The notes: generated by a model from the sequence alone, not told the origin. Shown: positions 54,166 to 63,654, counted from the first letter of the stretch. The stretch: 64,000 nt of DNA from Alkaliphilus sp. B6464 (GCF_018141165.1 NZ_CP058557.1:806001-870000); one strand, 5' to 3'. A program made the numbers and translations.

Positions 54166-57100
54166 TTAAATTCTCTCTCTTACTGCAGCTCTGAAAGCAC
54201 TTACAATTGCTGATGCATTTTCATATTCAGTACCAATCATAGCGTCTGCAACGATATCTTTATTAAGATCATCTAATGTGTTGTAAAGAGTCATGTCTAA
54301 TCCTAAAGTTTTAGCATTTTCTTCTAAAGCTTTTCTCATAGTAGCAATAGATGTTGCATTGTTTACTGCTTCTACTGCTGCTTCTACTTTAGCCGCTTCT
54401 TCTAAAGCTTTTGTTGCTTTTTCTAAAGCTTCTGTTGCTTTTTTAATTTCAGCTACATCTTCAGCTGCTATTGCATCTGTTACATCAGTGTATACTTCTG
54501 CTGTTTTGTCTCCGTCAGCTTTTTCATAAGCTGCTTGTGCTGCTTCTGCTGCTTTTACTGCTGCTTCTAAAGCTTTTGTTGCTTCTTCTAAAGCTTTTGT
54601 TGCTTTTTCTAAAGCTTCTGTTGCTTTTTTAATTTCAGCTACATCTTCAGCTGCTATTGCGTCTGTTACATCAGTGTATACTTTTAATGCTTTGTCTCCG
54701 TCAGCTTTTTCATAAGCTGCTTGTGCTGCTTCTGCTGCTTCTATTGCTGCTGCTAGATCTTTAGCTCCTGTTGCTTCGTTTGTTGCTTTTACTAAAGCTG
54801 CTGTTGCTTCTTTAATAGCAGTTACATTTTTATCTGCTATTGCAGCTGTTACATCTGTGTATACTTTTGCTGTTTTGTCTAATTCAGCTTTTTCATAAGC
54901 TTTTTGTGCTTCTTTTGCTGCTTCTATTGCTACTTCTAACTCTCTTGCTCCTGTATCAATATCATTATGTTTTTCAGTTACTACTACAAGTACTTTTATT
55001 TCATTAGAATTATCTATATCTGTGATCATAAGAACTATGTCACCTTTTTTAATTCTAGATAGTTTAACAGTATTTTTTTCTAAAGCACCGTCTTTATCTA
55101 CTTTGTAGATTGGAGTTTCTTTTTCATCAACTAAGTATGTTTTTCCATCTATTTCTAGATATTCGTCATCTACTTCAGCTGTCACTTTAGAAAGTTTTGA
55201 AGCAATATTGCCATCTTTAGCATTTAGTGTATTACCTTCTACTACTAATTCACCTTTGTTGTTTAGTGTAAATCTAACTAAGTCACCTTTTCTAACATCT
55301 TTTCTGTTAGATAATACATAAGTTACTTTTCCTTCACCAGCTACATCAACTTCAACTTTATAGTCTCCACCTTTTTGTACTTCTGGCTCTCCTGTTACTA
55401 CTCCATACTTACTATCGTCTTTAGCTTGGAATTTAGAATTTGTAAATACAATTAATTTTGCATCTTTACCTGCATCACCAATCACAAAAGCTTCTTCCTT
55501 ATCAAATGTCTTTCCGATAATATCATCGTATTTAATTACAGAAGGCTTAAGTTTGTCACTGTTATTAAGAGCCTTAATAACTATTGTGTTTTGTCTAATG
55601 TTATATTTCTCAGAACCTACTACTGATGTTATAAATCTATCTTTTGTTTCTAACTTTTTAAAGTCTTTTGCATCTGTTTCAACTTTTAATGTGTTTTTAA
55701 CAATTTCTCCATCTTTGTTTACTCTGAATTTTACAGCTGCAAATTTTGTATTGTCGAAAGTAGATCCAGATAAGTTAACATGACCTCTTACATCATTAGC
55801 ATCTGTATTCTCTTCAAATTTGTATTCTACCTCTTTACCTTCGTTAGTGAATACTGATAATACAGGATTTCTACCTTCTGTTAGATAAGTAGCAACTCCG
55901 TATATATCACTACTTGTAACCTTTGCATCTGTTGTTAACACCATAGCTTTTCCAGCTAGGTCAAGTACTACCATTACTTCTTCATCAATGAAATCTTCAA
56001 CAGTTTCATAGTTTGTATCTTTCCAGAAATCGTATTTATCTCCTTGATCTCCAGAGAAAATTGCATTAGCTGCTTTTGAAATGTTTTTTCCACCAACTGT
56101 TACTCTGTTGTTGCTTACTCTTACTGCTTCAAGTGTTCCTTCTACTACTTCGTTTTTGATTACGATAAAGAAGTTATCATCTTCATCTTCCCAACCAAAT
56201 ACTGCTGTTCCTTTTTCAATGTCTTTTAAGTCAGCTTTAGTAAGGTCTGGGTTTAATACAAATACTTCTTCTGCGTCATCAAGTCCGATTACATCTTTTT
56301 TAGCAGTTTCAAGATTAACGAATTCGATTTCATCATCGTTTAATTCTAAAGCCATACCAACCATATCTGCATCAAAGTCATATAAGTATGCAAATGCTAC
56401 TTCTTTGTAATCATTTAATACAAATCTACCGTAAGCATTTAAAGGTACATCTTCTACGTCTACTTTTTCATTGTTTACGTATACTACAGCATCTTCTGTT
56501 TCGTTAGTCTTAGAGAACTCAGACCATGCGAACTTATCGTCTTTAACTGTAAGTTCTACTTTTAATGCTTTTTTGTCTTCTTTATTTGATTTAACTGTAT
56601 CATAAAGAATATCATCTTCATCTGTTTCTACTTCGTATCTAAATAATACGTCGTCTTTATCTTGCCAAGCAGATACTTCTAAACCTAGTATAGCATCTAC
56701 ATCGAATTCTTCAGTTACTTCATATTTGTCTTTACCAATCTTAATTTGGTTAGCTTTTAATTTAGAATCTACTCTATAGTTAGCTGTTACTATACCTTCT
56801 ACTACTTCAATTCCTAATTTATCTGTTAAGATTGTTTGTTTTTCTGTACCAGTACCTTTTTGTCCAGAAACTACATATTTCTTTTCATCACCGTATCCAG
56901 TTTGAATCATAAGTGGCTTTGTTAAAGCGTTATCTAATAATTGGAATACGGCTCCTCTTGTAGCTGCTTCTCCTGTAGATCCTTTAACGTGATCTGTCAT
57001 ATCAATATCTTGCTCTGCAACTACTAAGTAACCTACTGGGTATCCACCTTTTTCTTGTGCAGCAGGCTCATATCCTAAAATTCTAACAAGTAATGTAATT

Positions 57101-57498
57101 GCATCTTCGTATTTGATGTTGTCTCCAGGTCCAAATTTACCATTTCCGTAACCTTGGATATATCCTAATCTAGTAGCTACGTTGATTGCTCCTGTAGCCC
57201 AGTCATATCCGTTTGTCATTGTTACGTCTGTAAATTGAGTTTCCCCTTTTGATACATTAGCAGAACCTTCTAATCCTAGGGCTCTTACTACTAATACTGC
57301 AAATTCCGCTCTTGTGATGCTAGCATCTGGAGCGAATCCTCTGTCGTCACCTTGAACGATACCTAGTTTGTTTAGTCTTAGGATAGCTTTTTCGTTTAAG
57401 TGTCCAGCGATATCACTTGTTGCTGGAGCTGCGAAAGCCATACCGAAGCTTCCAAGTACCATTGAAAGTACAAGTATAAATGATAATACTTTCTTCAT
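54166..57498 (-). CDS. SLH-domain S-layer protein (probable major surface protein)
   Basis: This 1110-residue exported protein has a signal peptide ending SFGMAFAAP. Three SLH repeats follow at about 28-195 (ITRAEFAVLVVRAL keeps the wall-binding motif; FTDVTMTNGYDWATGAINVA). A long acidic beta-rich region spans 210-830. The Ala/Lys/Glu-rich coiled-coil tail (about 850-1035) holds three copies of a 62-residue unit containing YEKADGDK and YTDVTDAIAAEDV. A final globular part ends FRAAVRERI. A near-consensus promoter, long leader and strong ribosome site (AAGGAGGAA) suggest high expression, as expected for a main S-layer protein. Confidence 0.9.
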   Translation of the reverse strand: MKKVLSFILVLSMVLGSFGMAFAAPATSDIAGHLNEKAILRLNKLGIVQGDDRGFAPDASITRAEFAVLVVRALGLEGSANVSKGETQFTDVTMTNGYDWATGAINVATRLGYIQGYGNGKFGPGDNIKYEDAITLLVRILGYEPAAQEKGGYPVGYLVVAEQDIDMTDHVKGSTGEAATRGAVFQLLDNALTKPLMIQTGYGDEKKYVVSGQKGTGTEKQTILTDKLGIEVVEGIVTANYRVDSKLKANQIKIGKDKYEVTEEFDVDAILGLEVSAWQDKDDVLFRYEVETDEDDILYDTVKSNKEDKKALKVELTVKDDKFAWSEFSKTNETEDAVVYVNNEKVDVEDVPLNAYGRFVLNDYKEVAFAYLYDFDADMVGMALELNDDEIEFVNLETAKKDVIGLDDAEEVFVLNPDLTKADLKDIEKGTAVFGWEDEDDNFFIVIKNEVVEGTLEAVRVSNNRVTVGGKNISKAANAIFSGDQGDKYDFWKDTNYETVEDFIDEEVMVVLDLAGKAMVLTTDAKVTSSDIYGVATYLTEGRNPVLSVFTNEGKEVEYKFEENTDANDVRGHVNLSGSTFDNTKFAAVKFRVNKDGEIVKNTLKVETDAKDFKKLETKDRFITSVVGSEKYNIRQNTIVIKALNNSDKLKPSVIKYDDIIGKTFDKEEAFVIGDAGKDAKLIVFTNSKFQAKDDSKYGVVTGEPEVQKGGDYKVEVDVAGEGKVTYVLSNRKDVRKGDLVRFTLNNKGELVVEGNTLNAKDGNIASKLSKVTAEVDDEYLEIDGKTYLVDEKETPIYKVDKDGALEKNTVKLSRIKKGDIVLMITDIDNSNEIKVLVVVTEKHNDIDTGARELEVAIEAAKEAQKAYEKAELDKTAKVYTDVTAAIADKNVTAIKEATAALVKATNEATGAKDLAAAIEAAEAAQAAYEKADGDKALKVYTDVTDAIAAEDVAEIKKATEALEKATKALEEATKALEAAVKAAEAAQAAYEKADGDKTAEVYTDVTDAIAAEDVAEIKKATEALEKATKALEEAAKVEAAVEAVNNATSIATMRKALEENAKTLGLDMTLYNTLDDLNKDIVADAMIGTEYENASAIVSAFRAAVRERI
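54395..54940. repeat. Tandem 186-bp repeats in the S-layer gene
   Basis: Two nearly identical 186-bp copies start at 54395 and 54581. They encode the same 62-residue alanine-rich unit. A third, more diverged copy runs from about 54767 to 54940. Confidence 0.85.
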
Positions 57499-57546
57499 TA
57501 TGTGTTCCTCCTTCTTGATATTGGTTTCTTTTTTTAGAGTGGGTTA

Positions 57547-57599
57547 AATTTTAAGCTTGGTCGTAACCCCTCTCATACAAACCGACCAGCTTTAAAATT
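57547..57599 (-). promoter_or_regulatory. Leader hairpin of the S-layer mRNA
   Basis: An imperfect 17-bp inverted repeat (57547-57563 with 57583-57599, AAGCTGGTCG and CGACCAAGCTT on the minus strand) lies in the roughly 150-nt leader. It may stabilise the mRNA; S-layer genes often have such leaders. Confidence 0.5.
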
Positions 57600-57653
57600 A
57601 TATAGATGCGAATGCAATCCTTTTATGTAATGTCATCGCACACTATATCAAGA

Positions 57654-57682
57654 ATTATACCATCGACCTATTACTTGGTCAA
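57654..57682 (-). promoter_or_regulatory. SigA-type promoter of the S-layer gene
   Basis: Minus strand TTGACC, 17-bp spacer, perfect TATAAT. The 550-bp gap (57499-58047) otherwise holds the leader hairpin and AT-rich DNA; the promoter of the divergent SLH gene is not clear beyond a TATAAT at 57995-58000. Confidence 0.75.
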
Positions 57683-58047
57683 TGTAAAGATGAAGATTGT
57701 AATATAACTGTAATATTCTCTTTAGATAGTTAGTTATTCAAGCATTGGCTCTCTAAGCAACCTTCACACTAACAATTATACACCTAAAGCGGTAAAAATA
57801 CCATTACAGTATCATTACAATTTACTTTCATCTTTGTTACTACCATTATAAATTGACGGTATAATCCGTAATACTTAATATATATTCTTTACTTTTATAA
57901 AAAGTCCTGCTTGTACATAAAATTTTTTTATTTTTAATTTTTATTCTAATTTTTTTGTAATATAACCTTAATATAACACTGTCTATACATCTGTTATAAT
58001 ACTTATAAGATCTTTAGTTGTTATGTAATACGAAAGAGGTGAGCACT

Positions 58048-58608
58048 ATGAGAAAGATCTTATCTGTTTTTTTATGTTTTTTATTGTTGTTTAGTTTTTC
58101 TCTAAATGTTACTCATGCTTTGTCTGTAGAGGAGCAGGCAGGAGAATATTTAAGAAAACTTGGCCTTTATACTGGCTACGAAGACAACACCCTAAGGCTT
58201 GATAAAAACATTACAAGGGCTGAGTTTGCTGCATTAGCAGTTAGAATAGAGGGCCTAGAGAATTTACAAGAGAGCCGTAAGGGAAATACAGCCTTTAAAG
58301 ATGTGACAGCAAATCATTGGGCTTCTGGCTATGTTAATATTGCTACTTCACAAAATTTAATTAAAGGGTTTGAGGACAAAACCTTTAGACCTGAAGAACA
58401 AATCACATATGTTCAGGCTCTGGCTGTTATTATTCGTATATTAGGTTATGAAAAGCATGTTCAAGGCGAGTGGCCTAATAACTACATTAATAAGGCTAAG
58501 GATTTAGGACTTGATAAAAACATTAAATTATCTCCTAATACTCCTATTAACCGTGGACAAATTGCTGTTATAGTTACTAATGCTCTAACGGTTCCTGTCG
58601 CTAAATAA
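58048..58608 (+). CDS. Small SLH-only surface protein
   Basis: This 186-residue exported protein has a signal peptide (KILSVFLCFLLLFSFSLNVTHA) and then nothing but three SLH repeats: GYEDNTLRLDKNITRAEFAALA; FKDVTANHWASGYVNIA; and a third at about 145-183 (NRGQIAVIVTNAL). With ITRAE kept, it should bind the wall polymer. The ATG at 58048 follows AGAGGTGAG; a TTG frame ten codons upstream lacks a ribosome site. It is divergent from the large S-layer gene and may modulate S-layer attachment or compete for sites (inference). Confidence 0.88.
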   Translation: MRKILSVFLCFLLLFSFSLNVTHALSVEEQAGEYLRKLGLYTGYEDNTLRLDKNITRAEFAALAVRIEGLENLQESRKGNTAFKDVTANHWASGYVNIATSQNLIKGFEDKTFRPEEQITYVQALAVIIRILGYEKHVQGEWPNNYINKAKDLGLDKNIKLSPNTPINRGQIAVIVTNALTVPVAK

Positions 58609-58646
58609 TAGTTATTAATTCTCCCTTAAATAAAATAAACAAAAGT

Positions 58647-58682
58647 AACCCCTTCTTCGATAATGTTTCGTAAGAAGGGGTT
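58647..58682 (+). terminator. Terminator of the small SLH gene
   Basis: An 11-bp perfect stem AACCCCTTCTT/AAGAAGGGGTT is followed by CTTTTTAG on the plus strand. Confidence 0.85.
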
Positions 58683-58713
58683 CTTTTTAGTCTATATATT
58701 TTTTTATAGTTAC

Positions 58714-61119
58714 TTAGTTAACCTCCCAAACCTTGGTTACTAGTACTGTTAAATCGTCGGTAGCTATATTTTGAGTAAACTTTAGAGCATTGTGGAGTAT
58801 TCCATCTGCAATTTCTTGGGGATTTAAAGACTTAGTATTTTTTAAAAATTCTATAAGCCACTCTTCTCCCTGCTCTTGATTGGAGTCTATTATTCCATCT
58901 GAAACGGTAATTATAAGATCTCCATCTTCTAGGTTCTGCATATTACCTTCAACCTGTATATCCGTTAAAATACCTATAGGTAAAGTAGATGATGTAATTT
59001 CATCTATCCTTCCATTTTGACGCTTTATAAAACTTGGAGAACTTCCTATCTTAATAAAATCTGCCGTTCCTTTATATAGATCAATTAATGTCATATCTAA
59101 GCTGGCAAACATTTCGTCTGAGGATTTAAGCATTAACATTGAATTGATGGTTTTAATTGCAATTTCTCTATGAAAACCTGCCTCCATCATTTTTTCTAAC
59201 ATATCTATAGTAGCACTGGACTGTAGATGTGCCTTATCTCCTGTACCCATCCCATCACTAAGGGCTGTCATATATTGTCCATTTTTCAATTCCATAAAGG
59301 TATGGCTATCCCCTGACAGCTGGTTTCCTTCCTTAATTGCTACTGCAGATTTTGTACATGTGGCATATTTGTTGGCTTCTACTAATGTAAAGCTGCAACC
59401 TTCATTACCTTCTTGTCTACTACAGTTACGGGACTTTTTAACAAGTCTTGCTCCTACTGCTCCAGATACTACGGAAACAAACTTATCATTACAATGTTCC
59501 CGATTGTAGCATTGTTTTTTATCTACAACTATTTCTAAGTTCCCTTTCTCTCCATTAGATACCATAATGTTTTTTACGGATAAACCTGCCTTATCTAAAG
59601 CAACATAAATAGAATCTTCTAAATCTACATCGAATTGTACTTTATCGTTAACATTTATAGCCAGTTCTTCTATTACCTTAGCTACACCTCTTAGCTGCTC
59701 GCCTACCAGTTCTCTGCTTTCTATTAACCTTTGCTTCCATACCATATTTAAATAACTAAGTTCATAAAGATGGGCTATTTTCTCCATTACTGCCTTTATC
59801 CTAATGCACCGCTTTTGCATAGGCTTTGGTATATCATCGTAATGTAGCATCCCTTTTTCTTCTATATGAATTAACATATCTAACATTCCCTGATATGTAG
59901 TATTAAAGTTCTGATCCCAGCAGCTTCTTTTCATACCGCAGTTATGACATACATTGTTTGCTACTTTTTCAATTAATCTTGATAAATCTTCATTAGCAAA
60001 AAGCTCTTGTTTTTCTGATATTTTTTCGAAGGTAGTAGAAAGTTCTCCAAAGGTAGTAGCACATTCCTTTAATTTTTCGTATGTAAGTTTTCTCATTCTA
60101 TCGCTATGGGTCTTACTGGAGTTTAAAATACCTGTACGAGTATTACAAAACTTCTCCATTTGAGAAATCCAAGTATAGGGCATAGCTAAAAATAATACAA
60201 AGGCTACTGCAACCTCTTTAAATTGAATAAATATTTCATAGTATCCGTTAATATAGAAGGTTAGTATTGCATTTCCCATTAAAAAGCCGAAGGCACTACC
60301 TACCTTTCCTATATCTTTAAATATGCCTGCCAAAAGACCAGAAAATCCGAATATACCGATAACAATTGGAGTACTGCCTGTGGACATACTTGTTATTAGT
60401 CCTAATGTTATACCTACGGCGGCACCTATACTTGCTCCACCATTGTATGCAAATAGAATTGTCATTAATATTCCTAAAATGTTTCTAAGGGAAAGCCCAA
60501 ATATATATACTTCATTAATACCTGATAGTACTAAAGCTGTAATAATTGCAATGCAGATAATTTCTTCTGTAGAGAGTATCTTCCTATTTGTATTTTGTAG
60601 TGCCACAGGAATGGCGTAGGAAGAGATGTATACCACAACAAATATTACCAAGCTTTCGAAAGCAACTATTATCCAGTCGTATAAATAGAACCCGGTAAAG
60701 GATAAAAATAATGCTGTGGTTAGTAGATAGGCACCTGCCCCTACTAATGATGCTTTGAAAATTTTTGTTTTTCTTAAATCTAGTACATATTGAAACAGGC
60801 AATATATTACTGCCAGTGCAAATCCATATGGTATACTACTGGAAAGCCCTTGGACTGTAACTATTCCTAAAAAGGTAGTTATTCCTAAAAGTCCATATTT
60901 CCGATCTCTCTGACTAAGGGCTGTAAAAAAGGCTATACCAAAGGGTGTTAGTCCCTGTAGTATTCCTGCTCTTCCTAGTAAGAAGGCTACTAGATGTAGG
61001 AAAACAATATTTACATTAATACTGGATAAGGGCATAGTTTTTATTTTGCCTATGGGTTTTACACTTTCTAGTTCTACATAGCTTCTTTGGTACGGGAGTA
61101 TTGTTGGTTTGTCTGCCAT
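58714..61119 (-). CDS. spoIIE: Stage II sporulation protein E (SpoIIE)
   Basis: This 801-residue protein has an N-terminal membrane domain of about ten helices (residues 35-320) and a linker with a Cys-rich patch (CHNCGMKRSCWDQNF). The C-terminal PP2C-type phosphatase has LSDGMGTGDKAHLQSS and ITVSDGIIDSN as metal-site motifs. SpoIIE dephosphorylates the anti-anti-sigma factor SpoIIAA to activate SigF in the forespore. Length and layout match the family. It is a single-gene unit after a promoter with a 21-bp spacer and Spo0A-like boxes. ATG 61119 follows GGAAGGTG. Confidence 0.96.
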   Translation of the reverse strand: MADKPTILPYQRSYVELESVKPIGKIKTMPLSSINVNIVFLHLVAFLLGRAGILQGLTPFGIAFFTALSQRDRKYGLLGITTFLGIVTVQGLSSSIPYGFALAVIYCLFQYVLDLRKTKIFKASLVGAGAYLLTTALFLSFTGFYLYDWIIVAFESLVIFVVVYISSYAIPVALQNTNRKILSTEEIICIAIITALVLSGINEVYIFGLSLRNILGILMTILFAYNGGASIGAAVGITLGLITSMSTGSTPIVIGIFGFSGLLAGIFKDIGKVGSAFGFLMGNAILTFYINGYYEIFIQFKEVAVAFVLFLAMPYTWISQMEKFCNTRTGILNSSKTHSDRMRKLTYEKLKECATTFGELSTTFEKISEKQELFANEDLSRLIEKVANNVCHNCGMKRSCWDQNFNTTYQGMLDMLIHIEEKGMLHYDDIPKPMQKRCIRIKAVMEKIAHLYELSYLNMVWKQRLIESRELVGEQLRGVAKVIEELAINVNDKVQFDVDLEDSIYVALDKAGLSVKNIMVSNGEKGNLEIVVDKKQCYNREHCNDKFVSVVSGAVGARLVKKSRNCSRQEGNEGCSFTLVEANKYATCTKSAVAIKEGNQLSGDSHTFMELKNGQYMTALSDGMGTGDKAHLQSSATIDMLEKMMEAGFHREIAIKTINSMLMLKSSDEMFASLDMTLIDLYKGTADFIKIGSSPSFIKRQNGRIDEITSSTLPIGILTDIQVEGNMQNLEDGDLIITVSDGIIDSNQEQGEEWLIEFLKNTKSLNPQEIADGILHNALKFTQNIATDDLTVLVTKVWEVN

Positions 61120-61154
61120 ATTATTAACACCTTCCTATTTGATTTCTTATAGAA

Positions 61155-61187
61155 AGTGTACCAAATATGTTTTAAAACTTTTGTCAA
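61155..61187 (-). promoter_or_regulatory. spoIIE promoter with 21-bp spacer
   Basis: Minus strand TTGACA, 21 bp, TACACT. The unusually long spacer is the hallmark of Spo0A-activated SigA promoters such as Bacillus spoIIE and spoIIG. Confidence 0.7.
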
Positions 61188-61211
61188 CATTAGTGGACTA
61201 GCTTTAAAAAG

Positions 61212-61242
61212 TTTTTGACAATTATCATAAGGTTTTTGACAA
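61212..61242 (-). promoter_or_regulatory. Two Spo0A-box-like sites upstream of spoIIE
   Basis: TTGTCAAAAA occurs twice on the minus strand (61212-61221 and 61233-61242), exactly 21 bp apart, close to the 0A-box consensus TTTGTCRAA. Confidence 0.6.
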
Positions 61243-61332
61243 ATTGCTTCAAATATGTTGTATGTAGGACATGTTATATATACTACATGTATTATTTTTA
61301 GTTTTACCTTGCTGTTTATTTGACGATACCTG

Positions 61333-62247
61333 TTATCTAATAGGGAAAAGTAATCCTTCTAAGTTGTCATATTCGCTAACTGTAATTTCATATATATCTA
61401 AGTTATCCATTATTACATTTAGAATAGTGACCCCTGCTACAATTATGTCTGCTCTTTTAGGATGAATACCTTTTAGTTGTTTTATTTCCTCTACTGTTAA
61501 GCTTAGTAATTTTTCTTTTAATGTGCTTATATCCTTTAATGTTAATTTGTAGTTATGTACTTTATCCATATGGTATTGGTCTAACTGTTGATGTAGCGCA
61601 GCAAGGGTTGTTATAGTACCTCCTATACCGACTATTGTATTTGGGTTATCTTTTTTAATTTCTTCTACTACTTCCTTTACTATTTTATATATTTCTACTT
61701 CCATTTCTTCGTACTCTTCTTTACTAATAGGATCTGTTGTAATACACCTTTCTGTCATACGCACTGCCCCTACATTTAGACTTATGGTTTTTTTAAGAGC
61801 ATTGCCTTCTCCTAATATAGTCTCTGTACTGCCTCCACCTATATCTATTACTACTTGTTTACCTGCTTTAGACTTTAGCCCCATTGCTACTCCTTGGTAT
61901 CCAAGTGCTGCTTCTTCTTCCCCACTTATTATTTCTATGCTAACTCCTGTTTTTTCGTAGGCTCTTTGTATAAATTCTTTACCATTTGTTGCATCTCTAA
62001 CTGCACTAGTTGCGATTACCAATATTTTTTCTGCTCCAAAATCTTTTGCTTTCTGAGTAAAATCATAAAGGGCTTCTATATTTCTACTCATTCCTTCTTC
62101 GCTTATTAATTTATCTTTATCTACTGAGCTACCTATACGAGTTGGGTTTATATATTTTGATCTATTTATTATTTTTCCAGCTTCAACATTAGCTAATAGT
62201 AGTCTCATAGAATTAGTTCCTATATCTATAGCAGCGTATTTATTCAT
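61333..62247 (-). CDS. Ppx/GppA family phosphatase
   Basis: This 304-residue protein of the exopolyphosphatase/guanosine-pentaphosphate phosphohydrolase family has an ASKHA fold. KYAAIDIGTNSMRLLLA (phosphate 1), VIDIGGGSTETILGEG (phosphate 2, about residue 133) and GIGGTITTLAAL are visible. It lacks the C-terminal HD domain of longer Ppx proteins, as is common in Firmicutes. The role is polyphosphate or (p)ppGpp turnover; which one cannot be decided. It sits between the S1-domain gene and spoIIE, with a terminator just upstream. Confidence 0.92.
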   Translation of the reverse strand: MNKYAAIDIGTNSMRLLLANVEAGKIINRSKYINPTRIGSSVDKDKLISEEGMSRNIEALYDFTQKAKDFGAEKILVIATSAVRDATNGKEFIQRAYEKTGVSIEIISGEEEAALGYQGVAMGLKSKAGKQVVIDIGGGSTETILGEGNALKKTISLNVGAVRMTERCITTDPISKEEYEEMEVEIYKIVKEVVEEIKKDNPNTIVGIGGTITTLAALHQQLDQYHMDKVHNYKLTLKDISTLKEKLLSLTVEEIKQLKGIHPKRADIIVAGVTILNVIMDNLDIYEITVSEYDNLEGLLFPIR

Positions 62248-62286
62248 AAATATTCTCCTTCCTAATTTATATCTTAAATGCTAAAA

Positions 62287-62307
62287 AGCCAGGGGTTTCC
62301 CCTGGCT
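62287..62307 (-). terminator. Terminator after the S1-domain gene
   Basis: A 9-bp perfect stem AGCCAGGGG/CCCCTGGCT with a 3-nt loop is followed by TTTTT on the minus strand. Confidence 0.9.
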
Positions 62308-62314
62308 GAATTTA

Positions 62315-62740
62315 CTAGTCTCTTAATTTTTTACCACTATAGCCGTTCCCACGTCTACCGTCTTTACCCTTTGATTTGATTGAAGACATTTTTTCTTCGC
62401 TATCCTTTAAAAACCTACTTAGTTTATCTTCAAAGGACATTACGGGTTGTTTTTCTGTAGGATTATTCCAATCCACTGTTGCAGGCTTTATGCTTTTCTT
62501 CTTTGGTAAAGCTGCCTGTTTGATAGACAAGCTAATTTTACCATTGGATTCAATGGATAATACCTTTACTCTAACTTTTTGCTGGGTCTTTAAGTAGTCG
62601 TGAATATTTTTTACATAGTCATCTGCTACTTCAGAAATATGAACCAGTCCTGTTTTTCCTTCTCCTAGATCAATAAAGGCACCGAAGTTTGTAATACCTG
62701 AAACCGTGCCATCTAATATAGCTCCTACCTGTGCCGGCAT
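62315..62740 (-). CDS. yabR: S1 domain RNA-binding protein (YabR-like)
   Basis: This 141-residue protein has a single S1 domain at residues 1-75 (AQVGAILDGTVSGITNFGAF, then GLVHISEVADDYV), which binds RNA. A basic tail with SIKSKGKDGRRGNGYSGKKL follows. Bacillus YabR, in the same yabP-yabQ-divIC neighbourhood, has the same layout. The ATG at 62740 was chosen because homologues begin near PAQVG; GGAGG lies about 11 nt upstream. Precise function is not known. Confidence 0.9.
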   Translation of the reverse strand: MPAQVGAILDGTVSGITNFGAFIDLGEGKTGLVHISEVADDYVKNIHDYLKTQQKVRVKVLSIESNGKISLSIKQAALPKKKSIKPATVDWNNPTEKQPVMSFEDKLSRFLKDSEEKMSSIKSKGKDGRRGNGYSGKKLRD

Positions 62741-62819
62741 AAATATAAAATCCTCCTTCAAAATACGTGTATATTCGAAATATATTATATCATAGAGTTG
62801 TTAAAAGGTATACACCTTT

Positions 62820-63122
62820 TTATTTAACTGCTTTTCCTAAATCTATAAAAATCATTTCATCCTTTTTTACCATCTTTAAATGCTCCCTGGCGATCTTCTC
62901 TATATACTCATCTGTGTTGCTGTTTTCTATCTGATCATTAAGGGACTGAATATCTTTTTGTAACACTTCAAGGTTTCCTGTTAAGGCTTCTTCACGGGCA
63001 TTTAAATATTTCATCTCTTTATACTGATCATAAAAGGTAGAAGTTACATAGAAGATAGCAAAAGCAAGTATTACCCTAATTATAAGTTTGCTATAGTTTC
63101 TTCTCCTTTTAGATTTTGCCAT
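62820..63122 (-). CDS. divIC: Septum formation initiator (DivIC/FtsB-like)
   Basis: This 100-residue bitopic membrane protein has a basic N-terminus (AKSKRRRNYSK), one membrane helix (LIIRVILAFAIFYVTSTFY) and a coiled coil (about 42-80) typical of DivIC/FtsL/FtsB, which bridge the divisome. The start at 63122 follows AGGAGGAGG; a longer frame to 63212 would overlap yabQ. It is 19 bp after yabQ and probably in one operon with yabQ and perhaps the S1-domain gene. FtsB-like proteins are hard to separate by sequence. Confidence 0.88.
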   Translation of the reverse strand: MAKSKRRRNYSKLIIRVILAFAIFYVTSTFYDQYKEMKYLNAREEALTGNLEVLQKDIQSLNDQIENSNTDEYIEKIAREHLKMVKKDEMIFIDLGKAVK

Positions 63123-63141
63123 AAAGATGCCTCCTCCTATA

Positions 63142-63654
63142 TTATTTCTTTTTAAAGTATGTTGCAAGTGTTTTTTTAGTATCCTTAATAATGCTAGCTG
63201 GCAATCTTCCAACTCTTCTTGCTTTATAGTATACTGGTTTTGCCTTTGCTTTACAATAAGAACAAGGTCCTGTTATTAGACATAGTACGACATCGAATGG
63301 ATATTTAAGGACCTGATAAAGGTCATATATAAATTTTTTTGTAATTTTTAATAAAAATACTAAACTTCTTATTACTAATTTGCTTAATAAACCTTGATAA
63401 AAAATTGATCCAAGTATAAATCCTAAAAAGTTGTAAAAGCGTATCGCTCCTTGGTTACTAAATATGAGTACGTAAAATGCCACAATAGAAATAATGCACC
63501 AGAATATTAGATCCTGTATCATGGTAGCCATTTTTTTCGGTCGAAATAATCCTCTAAATATGCGATATATATCATACATAAACCCTATTAGTATACCTCC
63601 ATAGATAGTAGCAAGTAATATGTAGCTCTCCTGTAATATTGAATATATAGTCAA
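63142..63654 (-). CDS. yabQ: Spore cortex protein YabQ
   Basis: This 170-residue membrane protein has about four hydrophobic segments and the YabQ opening YSILQESYILLATIYGGILIG, then FMYDIYRIFRGLFRP. In Bacillus, YabQ is needed for spore cortex formation and sits in the outer forespore membrane. TTG at 63654 was chosen: GGGGTGA lies 5 nt upstream and the length then fits. An alternative TTG at 63672 has no ribosome site. yabP is just upstream, but a hairpin separates them. Confidence 0.88.
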   Translation of the reverse strand: MTIYSILQESYILLATIYGGILIGFMYDIYRIFRGLFRPKKMATMIQDLIFWCIISIVAFYVLIFSNQGAIRFYNFLGFILGSIFYQGLLSKLVIRSLVFLLKITKKFIYDLYQVLKYPFDVVLCLITGPCSYCKAKAKPVYYKARRVGRLPASIIKDTKKTLATYFKKK

